Assembly: GCF_014252355.1 (NCBI RefSeq)
Contig: NZ_CP059217.1
Coordinates: forward strand, 351,273 to 415,272
Source: Blattabacterium cuenoti
GTDB taxonomy: Bacteria; Bacteroidota; Bacteroidia; Flavobacteriales; Blattabacteriaceae
Reading direction: 5' to 3'
Length of the DNA: 64,000 nt
The number at the start of each line of letters is the position of its first letter. The first letter of the stretch is position 1. Under the pieces are notes generated by a model that did no database searches, had not been told where the DNA came from, and saw only the letters and a list, made by a program, of their open reading frames with translations. Both the position numbers and the translations under genes were made by a program. Below are positions 42,160 through 52,416 of the stretch, piece by piece.

Positions 42160-43047
42160 TTATAAAAATTGATTGATGTTTTCTAAACATTTTTTCATTT
42201 TTGTTATTAATGTTGTTGTCCCATGTAATAATGGTAATCTTACATAATTATGACAAATCCCTATAATACTCAAAAGAGTTTTTATTCCAACTGGATTTCC
42301 TTCTTCATAAAGATATTTAATTATATCTAAAATATTATAATAAATATAAAAAGCTTCTTTCACTTGATGATTAATAACTAAAGAAACCATTTTAGATACT
42401 GCTTTAGGTAATCCTTGTGCTATAACAGAAATAACTCCATCTCCACCACCTAATATTATAGGTAATGTAATAAAATCATCTCCAGAAATTACATAAAAAT
42501 TTTTTGGTTTTTGTGCTATAATTTGATATGATTGTAAAATACATCCAGATGCTTCTTTTATACCTATAATATTTTTATAATCTCTAGCTAAACGAATCAC
42601 TGTTTGAGGATGTACATTTACACCAGTTCTTTTAGGAACATTATATATAATTATATTATTATTAGTATGCATAGATATATATTTAAAATGTTGATATATA
42701 CCTTCTTGAGTAGGATTATTATAATAAGGAGAAACTGATAAAATAGCAATAAATTCCGATAAATCAAAATTATTAATTTTTTTTACAATGTCCTTAGTAT
42801 TATTTCCTCCTATACCTAAAACTAATGGTAATTTTTTATTGTTGATTTTTTTAATACAATTAATAATTTCTTCTTGTTCTTTTTTATTTAAAGTGGGATA
42901 TTCTGAAGTTGTTCCTAATATTACTAAATAATCTACTTTTTCTTTTACATATTTGACTAAATTTATTATTCCATCAAAATCAACTTCTTTATTTTTTTTA
43001 AATGGAGTAACTAATGCTACACCTGTTCCACCAAAAAATTTTTTCAT
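42160..43047 (-). CDS. dapA: 4-hydroxy-tetrahydrodipicolinate synthase
   Basis: A 295-residue class I aldolase and first committed step of lysine/diaminopimelate synthesis, condensing pyruvate with aspartate semialdehyde. TTSEYPTLNKKEQ, YYNNPTQEGIYQHF and IYNVPKRTGV are typical, and the Schiff-base Lys lies in IIGIKEASG (about 164). It supports peptidoglycan and lysine supply. Confidence 0.97.
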   Translation of the reverse strand: MKKFFGGTGVALVTPFKKNKEVDFDGIINLVKYVKEKVDYLVILGTTSEYPTLNKKEQEEIINCIKKINNKKLPLVLGIGGNNTKDIVKKINNFDLSEFIAILSVSPYYNNPTQEGIYQHFKYISMHTNNNIIIYNVPKRTGVNVHPQTVIRLARDYKNIIGIKEASGCILQSYQIIAQKPKNFYVISGDDFITLPIILGGGDGVISVIAQGLPKAVSKMVSLVINHQVKEAFYIYYNILDIIKYLYEEGNPVGIKTLLSIIGICHNYVRLPLLHGTTTLITKMKKCLENINQFL

Positions 43048-43091
43048 ATTTATTTTTAATTAATTTTGCAGATGTAGGATTAATATCAAAT

Positions 43092-43379
43092 TTAAAAAAT
43101 TTTTTTATTTTTTTGTTTTGCAACAGATACAACTATATTTCTTCCCATTAATTCTGTTCCATTTAATTTTTCTATAGCTTTTTTTGCTTCCTCTTCATTA
43201 GACATTTCTATAAATCCAAATCCTTTACTTCTTTTTTTATATGATGAATCATCAAAAATAATTTTTGCATTAATTACATTACCTATAGATGATTCAAAAT
43301 GATCTTTTAATTCTTGTTCTGTAATATTATATGATAAATTTCCAACATATAATTTCGTATTTAATTTTGTATTTTTCAT
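43092..43379 (-). CDS. RRM-type RNA-binding protein
   Basis: A 95-residue protein consisting of one RNA-recognition motif: RNP2 LYVGNLSY (11-18) and RNP1 KGFGFIEM (about 51-58), with GRNIVVSVAK closing the fold. Small stand-alone RRM proteins of this kind are common in Bacteroidota and may take the part of cold-shock or RNA-chaperone proteins. The target is unknown. It has its own upstream gap of 62 bp. Confidence 0.88.
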   Translation of the reverse strand: MKNTKLNTKLYVGNLSYNITEQELKDHFESSIGNVINAKIIFDDSSYKKRSKGFGFIEMSNEEEAKKAIEKLNGTELMGRNIVVSVAKQKNKKIF

Positions 43380-43441
43380 AAATGAATTTTTTTAAAATAA
43401 AAACAAATTTAGAAAAATATATTGAATATATTTTGATTTAA

Positions 43442-44626
43442 ATGAATATTCCTATTATTTCATCATTATTAGATAATGATTTTTATAAATTTACTATGCA
43501 AAATGCAGTATTGAAATTATTTCCTAATGTTAAAGTACAATATAAATTTATAAATAGAGGTTCTCATTGTTTTCCAAAACATTTTGGAGAAATTTTAAAA
43601 GAAATATTATCTTATATGCAAAATTTAAAATTAACTAATCAAGAACGATTATATTTAGAACAATATTGTCCATGTTTTGATTCTTTTTATTTAAATTTTT
43701 TAACTAATTATCGATTTGATCCTAAAGAAATCACTATTATACAAAAATACACTAATATCAAAATTTATATTGAAGGATTATGGAGTAGAACAATTTTATG
43801 GGAAGTTCCATTATTAGCATTAATAAGTGAATTATATTATAAATTAACTTATTTAAAACATATTTCATACGAAAAAATTATTTATTCAACAATCAAAAAA
43901 TTAATACAATATCAAAATTTAGATGTTAAAATAGGAGAATATGGTACTAGAAGAAGATTTTCTTATAAAGTACATAAAATAATTTTAAAAATTCTTAATA
44001 AGAAAAAATATACATCCTTCATTGGAAGTAGTAATCTTCATTTTTCTAAAAATTTTTCTATTAAACCAATAGGAACACAAGGACATGAATGGATTATGTT
44101 TCATGCAGCAAAATATGGTTTTTATAAAGCTAATAAATTTGCCATGATAAATTGGATTAATATTTATAAACATAAATTATATAATATAGCTTTATCTGAT
44201 ACTTATACAAGTCCCCTTTTTTTTAAAAATTTCAATAAAAAATTATCAAATCAATTTGAAGGTATTAGACATGATAGTGGAGATCCATTTATATTTATTA
44301 ATAATACACTAAAACATTATAATAAATTTAAGATTAATCCATTAAATAAAACTATTATATTTTCAGATAATTTAAATCCAAATAAAGTTGCTAATATTTC
44401 ATTTTTTTGTAAAAAAAAAATTAATACATTATTTTGTATAGGAACTAATTTTACTAATGATGTTGGAGTTCCATTTTTAAATATAGTAATTAAAATAATT
44501 AACACACAATATAAAAAAAATAAATGGATATATGTAGTAAAATTATCGGATAATAAAACTAAATCAACAGGAGACAAAAATATGATTATGTTAGCCAAAA
44601 AAATAGTTAAAAAATGTTTATTATGA
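43442..44626 (+). CDS. pncB: Nicotinate phosphoribosyltransferase
   Basis: A 394-residue enzyme making nicotinate mononucleotide from nicotinate and PRPP for NAD. Family segments are SLLDNDFYKFTMQNAVL (8-24), GEYGTRRRFS (165-174), SNLHFSK, GTQGHEWIMFH with the regulatory His215, and IRHDSGDP. This implies salvage of nicotinate, perhaps host-supplied. The TGA stop lies inside a direct repeat noted separately. Confidence 0.95.
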   Translation: MNIPIISSLLDNDFYKFTMQNAVLKLFPNVKVQYKFINRGSHCFPKHFGEILKEILSYMQNLKLTNQERLYLEQYCPCFDSFYLNFLTNYRFDPKEITIIQKYTNIKIYIEGLWSRTILWEVPLLALISELYYKLTYLKHISYEKIIYSTIKKLIQYQNLDVKIGEYGTRRRFSYKVHKIILKILNKKKYTSFIGSSNLHFSKNFSIKPIGTQGHEWIMFHAAKYGFYKANKFAMINWINIYKHKLYNIALSDTYTSPLFFKNFNKKLSNQFEGIRHDSGDPFIFINNTLKHYNKFKINPLNKTIIFSDNLNPNKVANISFFCKKKINTLFCIGTNFTNDVGVPFLNIVIKIINTQYKKNKWIYVVKLSDNKTKSTGDKNMIMLAKKIVKKCLL

Positions 44627-44637
44627 CATAATGACAT
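44623..44637. promoter_or_regulatory. ATGACAT direct repeat upstream of miaB and the sigma-54 activator
   Basis: ATGACAT-A-ATGACAT differs at one base from the palindrome ATGTCAT-A-ATGACAT upstream of groES. It overlaps the pncB stop codon and lies 41 bp before miaB. No -24/-12 element is visible in the intervening sequence. A regulatory role is speculative. Confidence 0.3.
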
Positions 44638-44677
44638 TATATTTTATATACCTTTATATATAACAATATCTTTTTTT

Positions 44678-46012
44678 ATGTTAAATACAATTAATAATAA
44701 TCTGTTTTATCTTGAAACTTATGGTTGTCAAATGAATATTTCAGATAGTGAAATTATAATTTCTATATTATTAAAACAAGGATTTTATTTAACATATAAT
44801 ATAGAAAAAGCTAATATAATTTTATTAAATACTTGTGCTATACGAGAAAATGCCAAAATGACTATTTTAAATAGATTACAATATTTAAAATCATTATATC
44901 AACATAAAAAAAAAATATTTGGAATTATTGGTTGTTTATCTAAAATAGATAACGAATTTTTCTCTAAAAAACTTGTAAATTTTTCAATAAATCCAAATTC
45001 TTATAAAGAAATTCCAAAAATTATTAATTATATAAAACAAGGAAAAAAAATTGAATTTCATAAAAATAATAAAATAGAAACTTACGAAAATATATATCCA
45101 TTTAGACAACAATATAAAGTTACTGCATTTTTAAGTATTATTAGAGGATGTAATAATATGTGTACATTTTGTATTGTACCTTTTACAAGAGGACGAGAAA
45201 TAAGTATAAGTCCATATTCTATTATTAACGAATGTAAAAAATTATATAATAATGGATATAAAGAAATAACATTATTAGGCCAAAATGTAGATTCTTATTC
45301 TTGGAAAGAAACTAATAAAAAAAATAATTTAAATTTTGCTAAATTATTAAATATGTTAGCTATTCAATTACCATTTATGAGAATTCGATTTACAACCTCT
45401 AATCCTCATGATTTTTCTGATGAAGTAATTAATATTATATCTAAATATTCTAATATTTGTAAACATATTCATTTACCAGTTCAATCTGGAAGTAATAAAA
45501 TGTTAAAATTAATGAATAGAAAGTATACCAGAGAAAGTTATATATATTTAATCAAAAAAATTAAAAATACAATACCTGAATGTTCTATATCTCATGATAT
45601 TATGACTGGATTTTGTAACGAAAATGAAGAAGATCATAAATATACAATTAGTTTAATGAATGAAATTAAATATCATTATGGATATATGTTTATTTATTCT
45701 CCAAGACCTGGAACGTATGCTTATAGACAATTATCTGATAATGTTCCATATAAAACAAAACAAAAAAGATTACAAGAAATTATTAATCTTCAAAAAGAAC
45801 ATTCTTATTTTAACATGAAACAATATATAGGACAAATACAAGAAGTTTTAATTGAAGGAAGATCTAAAAAAAATGATTTGTATTGGTATGGAAAAAATAC
45901 ACAAAATATTACAGTAGTTTTTCCAAAAAAAAATTATAAAATTGGCAATTTTGTTAATGTAAAAATATTAGATTTTACATCAGTTACATTAATAGGCAAT
46001 ATTATAAATTAA
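44678..46012 (+). CDS. miaB: tRNA-2-methylthio-N6-isopentenyladenosine synthase
   Basis: A radical-SAM methylthiotransferase of 444 residues modifying A37 of tRNAs. The N-terminal cluster Cys are Cys17, Cys53 and Cys86, and the radical-SAM CxxxCxxC is Cys158, Cys162 and Cys165 (RGCNNMCTFCIVPFTRGRE). A C-terminal TRAM domain follows. Its prerequisite enzyme MiaA begins at 63888. It lies 6 bp ahead of a sigma-54 activator gene. Confidence 0.96.
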   Translation: MLNTINNNLFYLETYGCQMNISDSEIIISILLKQGFYLTYNIEKANIILLNTCAIRENAKMTILNRLQYLKSLYQHKKKIFGIIGCLSKIDNEFFSKKLVNFSINPNSYKEIPKIINYIKQGKKIEFHKNNKIETYENIYPFRQQYKVTAFLSIIRGCNNMCTFCIVPFTRGREISISPYSIINECKKLYNNGYKEITLLGQNVDSYSWKETNKKNNLNFAKLLNMLAIQLPFMRIRFTTSNPHDFSDEVINIISKYSNICKHIHLPVQSGSNKMLKLMNRKYTRESYIYLIKKIKNTIPECSISHDIMTGFCNENEEDHKYTISLMNEIKYHYGYMFIYSPRPGTYAYRQLSDNVPYKTKQKRLQEIINLQKEHSYFNMKQYIGQIQEVLIEGRSKKNDLYWYGKNTQNITVVFPKKNYKIGNFVNVKILDFTSVTLIGNIIN

Positions 46013-46018
46013 TTGTAA

Positions 46019-47269
46019 ATGGAGCATATTATTCAAAATATCAAAAGGAAACTTAATATTATTGGAAATGATTATGTATTACATAGAGCTTTAAAAAAAT
46101 CTATTCAAGTTGCTCCAACTGATATTTCAGTATTAGTTTTAGGCGAAAGTGGAGTCGGTAAAGAATTTATTCCAAAAATTATTCATCAATTTTCATACAG
46201 AAAACATTCTCCATATATTTCTATTAATTGTGGAGCTATTCCAGAAGGAACTATTGATAGTGAATTATTTGGACATGAAAAAGGATCTTTTACTGGTGCT
46301 AATAAGATGAGAAAAGGATATTTTGAGGAAGCTAATGGAGGAACTATTTTTTTAGATGAAGTTGGAGAATTACCAATTTCTACTCAAATACGTCTTTTAC
46401 GAATATTAGATTCTGGAGAATTTATTAAAGTTGGATCTTCTAAAATTCAAAAAACTAATATTAGAATCATTGCTGCTACCAATTTAAATATGCAAAATTC
46501 AATTCAAAATGGTAAATTTAGAGAAGATTTATATTATAGATTAAATACTGTTGAAATTACTATACCAGCATTAAGATTTAGAAAAAATGATATTAGATTA
46601 TTAATCAAAAAATTTGCTCATGATTTTTCTGAAAGATATAATATGCCATTTATACAATTTACAGAAGAATCTATACAATATTTAGAAGAATATCCTTGGC
46701 CTGGCAATATTAGACAATTAAAAAATGTAATAGAACAAATTTCTGTGGTAGAAATAAAAAGAAAAATTTTTTTAGATAAATTAAAAGAATATTTACCAAA
46801 TAATATTCCATCTATTACTCATTCTCCTCAGTCTCATTATGAGAATATTTTTTCTAATTTTTCTAATAATGAAAAAGATTTTTTATATCAATTGTTATTT
46901 GATATTAAAAGTAATTTAAATAATTTAAAAAAATTAATATTTCAATGGATTAAAAAAGATGATATTTTTTTAAAAAAAAATAAACATTTAATAGAAACAA
47001 TATTTGGAAATATATTTCATTCATCTATTTCTGAAAAAAAATATGATTCTATTTATCAATTAATAAATTCATCATCATCTTCTTCATTATCAAAAAATAA
47101 TATTACTGTAAAAAACAATGAATTGAATTCTTTTTCACTTCAACATAAAGAAGTTGAATTTATTCAAAAAGCTTTAATTAAACATAGAGGAAAAAGAAAA
47201 CAAGCTGCAAAAGATTTAGGAATTTCTGAACGAACATTATATAGAAAAATTAAACAATATGGATTATAA
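46019..47269 (+). CDS. sigma-54-dependent transcriptional activator (AAA+ and Fis HTH)
   Basis: A 416-residue enhancer-binding protein. The AAA+ domain has Walker A GESGVGKE (42-49), the sigma-54 contact loop GSFTGA (89-94, a variant of GAFTGA) and Walker B GGTIFLDEVGEL (107-118), followed by YPWPGNIRQLKN. The C-terminus is a Fis-type helix-turn-helix (KRKQAAKDLGISERTLYRKIKQYG). There is no N-terminal receiver or sensor domain. secG follows, then groES with a sigma-54-like promoter. Targets are not proven; rpoN is outside the window. Confidence 0.93.
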   Translation: MEHIIQNIKRKLNIIGNDYVLHRALKKSIQVAPTDISVLVLGESGVGKEFIPKIIHQFSYRKHSPYISINCGAIPEGTIDSELFGHEKGSFTGANKMRKGYFEEANGGTIFLDEVGELPISTQIRLLRILDSGEFIKVGSSKIQKTNIRIIAATNLNMQNSIQNGKFREDLYYRLNTVEITIPALRFRKNDIRLLIKKFAHDFSERYNMPFIQFTEESIQYLEEYPWPGNIRQLKNVIEQISVVEIKRKIFLDKLKEYLPNNIPSITHSPQSHYENIFSNFSNNEKDFLYQLLFDIKSNLNNLKKLIFQWIKKDDIFLKKNKHLIETIFGNIFHSSISEKKYDSIYQLINSSSSSSLSKNNITVKNNELNSFSLQHKEVEFIQKALIKHRGKRKQAAKDLGISERTLYRKIKQYGL

Positions 47270-47280
47270 CATGAAAATTT

Positions 47281-47511
47281 ATGTATAAAATTATATTACT
47301 TAGTATATTTATGATTTTAATATGTTGTTTACTAATTATTACCATTTTAATTCAAAATCCTAAAAAAGGAATGTTTCATCAACCATTTATTGAAAATAAA
47401 ATCAAATTTTTTGGTATAAAAAAAACTAATTTATTATTAATAAATATAACATGGATATTATCAATTCTTATTTTTTTTTCTATTTGTTTATTTAATTATT
47501 TATTAAAATAA
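47281..47511 (+). CDS. secG: Protein translocase subunit SecG
   Basis: A 76-residue protein with two membrane helices (about 3-25 and 51-74) and the linking segment IQNPKKGMFHQPF, where the second part departs from the usual Gly-rich form. It pairs with SecY in the translocon. It begins 11 bp after the sigma-54 activator and probably shares its transcript. Confidence 0.85.
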   Translation: MYKIILLSIFMILICCLLIITILIQNPKKGMFHQPFIENKIKFFGIKKTNLLLINITWILSILIFFSICLFNYLLK

Positions 47512-47517
47512 TGGATT

Positions 47518-47532
47518 ATGTCATAATGACAT
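47518..47532. promoter_or_regulatory. palindrome upstream of groES (candidate activator site)
   Basis: ATGTCAT-A-ATGACAT has perfect seven-base arms. It is centred at 47525, about 40 bp before the -24 GG of the candidate sigma-54 promoter. That is a short but conceivable distance for an enhancer-binding protein. It begins 6 bp after the secG stop. Confidence 0.45.
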
Positions 47533-47563
47533 TTTTATAAAAAAAAAATACAATTTTATTATT

Positions 47564-47579
47564 TGGCATGTTTTTGGCT
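47564..47579 (+). promoter_or_regulatory. sigma-54-like promoter of groES-groEL
   Basis: TGGCATGTTTTTGGCT fits the consensus TGGCAC-N5-TTGCW with the invariant GG (-24) and GC (-12) at correct spacing and only two mismatches. It ends 38 bp before the groES ATG. In an 80 percent AT background two GG/GC islands at this spacing are unlikely but not impossible by chance. Confidence 0.55.
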
Positions 47580-47617
47580 TTAATATAAATTAACCGTAAA
47601 CTTTAAAAAAAATTAAT

Positions 47618-47896
47618 ATGGTGGACGTAAAGATTAAACCTTTAGCAGATCGTGTATTAATATTACCTGATCAAGCTGAAACACAAACAGCTTCAGGAAT
47701 CATAATACCTGATACAGCTAAAGAAAAACCTCAAAAAGGAACTGTAATTGCAATTGGTCAAGGAAAAAAAAATGAACCTATTACTTTAAAAAAAGGAGAT
47801 AGAGTCTTATATGGAAAATATTCAGGAACAGAATTAAAATGGGAAGAAAAAGAATATTTGATTATGAGAGAATCTGATATAATAGCAATTATATAA
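47618..47896 (+). CDS. groES: Co-chaperonin GroES
   Basis: A 92-residue lid for GroEL. It has [12 protein letters not shown], the mobile loop [21 protein letters not shown] and [13 protein letters not shown]. It lies 29 bp ahead of groEL in one operon, with a candidate sigma-54 promoter upstream. Confidence 0.98.
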   Translation: MVDVKIKPLADRVLILPDQAETQTASGIIIPDTAKEKPQKGTVIAIGQGKKNEPITLKKGDRVLYGKYSGTELKWEEKEYLIMRESDIIAII

Positions 47897-47919
47897 ATAT
47901 TACTTAAAAAAAATAATAA

Positions 47920-49569
<1,650 letters not shown>

Positions 49570-49601
49570 TACTACATATAATAAAAACTATTATATATAA
49601 A

Positions 49602-49640
49602 AAAAAATAGTGTCTATTTTAAGACACTATTTTTTTTTAT
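49602..49640. terminator. bidirectional terminator between groEL and kdsC
   Basis: AAATAGTGTCT (49605-49615) and AGACACTATTT (49622-49632) form an 11-bp perfect stem with a 6-nt loop, flanked by an A run on one side and a T run on the other, so it can stop both the groESL transcript and the convergent kdsC transcript. Confidence 0.85.
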
Positions 49641-49645
49641 TATTA

Positions 49646-50146
49646 TTAATTCCAATTATTTTGAATTTTTAATGTTTGTTCTATGACATCTCTTACACAA
49701 CCTTTGCCTCCTTTTTTTGGAGAAATATATTTAGAAATTGCTTTTATTTCTGATACAGCATCAAACGGAGAACAAGGTAAAGCAACAGATTTCATAATTT
49801 CAAGATCTGGAAGATCATCTCCCATATATAATATTGTTTTTTTAGAAATATTTAACATATTACAATATTCATCAAAATATGGTTTTTTATTATTTATACC
49901 TTGATAAATATGATTAATATTTAATTCTCTTAACCGTTTAAATATCATAATATCAGAATTTCTTGTCATAATACATATATTATATCCTTTATTTTTGGCT
50001 AATTTCATTGCAAATCCATCTTTAATAGACATTTTTTTCCCTATATATTCATGTGCATATAAATATACAGTACTATCAGTTAGTACTCCATCAACATCAA
50101 ATATAAAAGTATAAATATCCTTCATAATATTCAGATAATGTTTCAT
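49646..50146 (-). CDS. kdsC: 3-deoxy-D-manno-octulosonate 8-phosphate phosphatase (KdsC-like HAD)
   Basis: A 166-residue HAD phosphatase without a cap domain. The nucleophile motif is DVDGVLTD with Asp17 and Asp19, motif II is MTRNS (60-64), and motif III is YMGDDLPDLE. KdsC removes phosphate from Kdo-8-phosphate for lipopolysaccharide. An alternative start at Met8 would give the common N-terminus. The related sugar phosphatases YrbI/NeuA-C share this fold, so substrate is probable, not certain. Confidence 0.85.
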   Translation of the reverse strand: MKHYLNIMKDIYTFIFDVDGVLTDSTVYLYAHEYIGKKMSIKDGFAMKLAKNKGYNICIMTRNSDIMIFKRLRELNINHIYQGINNKKPYFDEYCNMLNISKKTILYMGDDLPDLEIMKSVALPCSPFDAVSEIKAISKYISPKKGGKGCVRDVIEQTLKIQNNWN

Positions 50147-50253
50147 AAGAAAAAATATTTTATTAATACTTATGAAGTATATATTATACTATTATAAATA
50201 CAAATAATAATTTTTAACAATTACAATGTGTAAATGTTGTTTATCCTGATGTT

Positions 50254-50604
50254 TTATTTTGATTTAATATTATTATTTTGATTAAAAGATTGAGATTGTC
50301 CTTTAAAATCTTTTTGATGACGTTCTGAAATGACTTCTTCTCCTTTTTCATTAATAATGAATCTAATCATATTATCTAATATACTTTTAAATTTAGCAAA
50401 ATCTTCCTTATATAAATAAATTTTATGTTTTTTATAAGTAATTTCTCCTGTTTCAGAAAAAGTTTTTTTACTTTCTGTAATAGTTAAATAATAATCACCT
50501 GCTCTAGTTTCTCTTGCATCAAAAAAATAAGTACGACTTCCAGTTTTCAAAGTACGTGAACATATTTCATTTCTTATATTTTCTTTTTCTTCCATTTCTT
50601 TCAT
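50254..50604 (-). CDS. PUR-family nucleic-acid-binding protein (DUF3276)
   Basis: A 116-residue protein typical of Bacteroidota: SRTLKTGSRTYFFDARETRAGDYYLTITESKK, then KHKIYLYKEDFAKFKSIL, the PUR-alpha-like fold that binds single-stranded DNA or RNA in related proteins. Function in the cell is not known. The C-terminus is Asn/Ser-rich. A gene for an ABC exporter lies upstream, the usual neighbour. Confidence 0.88.
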   Translation of the reverse strand: MKEMEEKENIRNEICSRTLKTGSRTYFFDARETRAGDYYLTITESKKTFSETGEITYKKHKIYLYKEDFAKFKSILDNMIRFIINEKGEEVISERHQKDFKGQSQSFNQNNNIKSK

Positions 50605-50688
50605 TAATTTAAAAATATAATAAAAATAAGTAAAACAAATCTAAATAAAAAAAATGGTCTATAAAAAAATCATTTTATATTATGTATA

Positions 50689-52386
50689 TTATTTTGTTTT
50701 TAAAAAAAAAAGTAAATCAAAATTAGATATATAAGATATATCATTAGTAATTATAACAATAGTTGAATTTTTCATTTTTTTTTGTAAAAAATGAATGATT
50801 AATTTTTTTTTGAAAAAATCTATTGCAGAAAAATTATCATCTAAAATAATAATTTTTGGATTTTTTATAATAGCTCTTGCTAAACATATTCTTTGTTTTT
50901 GTCCTACAGATAATGTTATTCCATTTTTTCCTATTATTGTATGATATCCATTTTTAAATTGTATAATTTCTTGATCTATCATTGCATTTTTAGCTGCTTC
51001 ATAAACTTGATAAGGATAAATTTTTTTATTTATACTTCCAAAAGCAATATTATTATATATAGTATCTGAAAATAAATATGTTTCTTGAGAAACATAACTA
51101 ATATTTTTTCTAAAAAAATATAAACTATAATTTTTTAATGAAATATTATCAATTAATATTTTTCCACAATATGAATCATAGAATTTAGACATTAATTTTC
51201 CTATAGTTGTTTTTCCAGACCCAGTTTTTCCAGTGATAATTAAAGTTTTACCTTTTGTAATAGAAAATGAAAGTTTTTTAAAAATATATTGTTTTTGATT
51301 ATAAATAAAACTAACATTTATAAATTGTATTTTTCCATAAATTTTTTTTTTTATTAAATGTTTATTAATACTTATAGAAGTGTTTTTAAAAAATTGATTA
51401 ATACGTTTTATTGATATTTTGGCTTTTTCAAAAGTTAAGATTATCCAATTTAAAATAAAAAAAGGAAAAATAATAATATTAATATAAGTAAAAAATTCGG
51501 CTAATATTCCTATTTCTTTTATTTCTCCATTAAGAAATTTTTTACCTCCAAAAAAAAGAATTAATATATTACAATTACCAAGAAAAAAAATAATAATTGA
51601 TGATAATATTGTATTAACTTTGGATAACGTAATATGTTGATTTTTATAATTTATAATGATTTTTTTATATTTTTTATATAAAAAATTTTCAGAAGAAAAT
51701 AACTTAATTAAATGAATTCCAGAACAAAATTCTTGAATAAAAGATGAAATAATAATTTTATTTTCTTGTATATTTTTAATTGTTGGAAATAAATATTTTC
51801 TGATATAACAAACAATAATACAAAGAATAGGAATAGGTATAATTACATATAAAGATAATGATTTATTAAGACGGAACATTTGAATAAAAACCATAATTAA
51901 TAAAATAATTAAATTTAAAATATACATTAATGCTGGTCCTAAGTATTGTCTAATATGAGCAACATCTTCCGTTAATCTATTTATTAAATCTCCCGTTGAA
52001 TGTTCTTTATAAAAAGATAAATTTAATTTTTGATAATGTGCAAAAATTTCATTTTTTATATCACATTCAATCATTCTAGATGTTGTCATAAAACATTGTC
52101 TCATATGATATTTAATTATACCACAAAACATTGGAATAATTGAAATAATTATAGCATATATCACAATTGTTATTTTTAATTTATTAGGAGTATTATATTG
52201 AAAAATATCAATTTTATGTTTAACAAAATCAGAAAAAATAATTTTTATAATCTTGATAGATTTTCCTATATAAGGAATAGGTAATAAAGTAAATATATTT
52301 GATATTATAATTAATAAACATCCTAGAAAAAAACGATATTTATATTTTAAAATATATTTTGTACTAAACCAAAATAATCTCATCAT
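50689..52386 (-). CDS. ABC exporter, fused membrane and ATPase domains, altered catalytic residues
   Basis: A 565-residue half-transporter: six membrane helices up to about residue 320, then an ATPase domain with Walker A GKTGSGKT (386-393). The signature is LSVGQ (492-496, usually LSGGQ), the Walker B is followed by Asp517 in place of the catalytic Glu (IIILDDNFSAID), and the H-loop position is Asn548 (IITNDIS) in place of His. Such sites occur in the degenerate half of heterodimeric exporters. Substrate unknown; lipid or drug export is possible. Confidence 0.9.
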   Translation of the reverse strand: MMRLFWFSTKYILKYKYRFFLGCLLIIISNIFTLLPIPYIGKSIKIIKIIFSDFVKHKIDIFQYNTPNKLKITIVIYAIIISIIPMFCGIIKYHMRQCFMTTSRMIECDIKNEIFAHYQKLNLSFYKEHSTGDLINRLTEDVAHIRQYLGPALMYILNLIILLIMVFIQMFRLNKSLSLYVIIPIPILCIIVCYIRKYLFPTIKNIQENKIIISSFIQEFCSGIHLIKLFSSENFLYKKYKKIIINYKNQHITLSKVNTILSSIIIFFLGNCNILILFFGGKKFLNGEIKEIGILAEFFTYINIIIFPFFILNWIILTFEKAKISIKRINQFFKNTSISINKHLIKKKIYGKIQFINVSFIYNQKQYIFKKLSFSITKGKTLIITGKTGSGKTTIGKLMSKFYDSYCGKILIDNISLKNYSLYFFRKNISYVSQETYLFSDTIYNNIAFGSINKKIYPYQVYEAAKNAMIDQEIIQFKNGYHTIIGKNGITLSVGQKQRICLARAIIKNPKIIILDDNFSAIDFFKKKLIIHFLQKKMKNSTIVIITNDISYISNFDLLFFLKTK

Positions 52387-52416
52387 ATTAATAAAAATTT
52401 TTTCTATTTATAAAAA

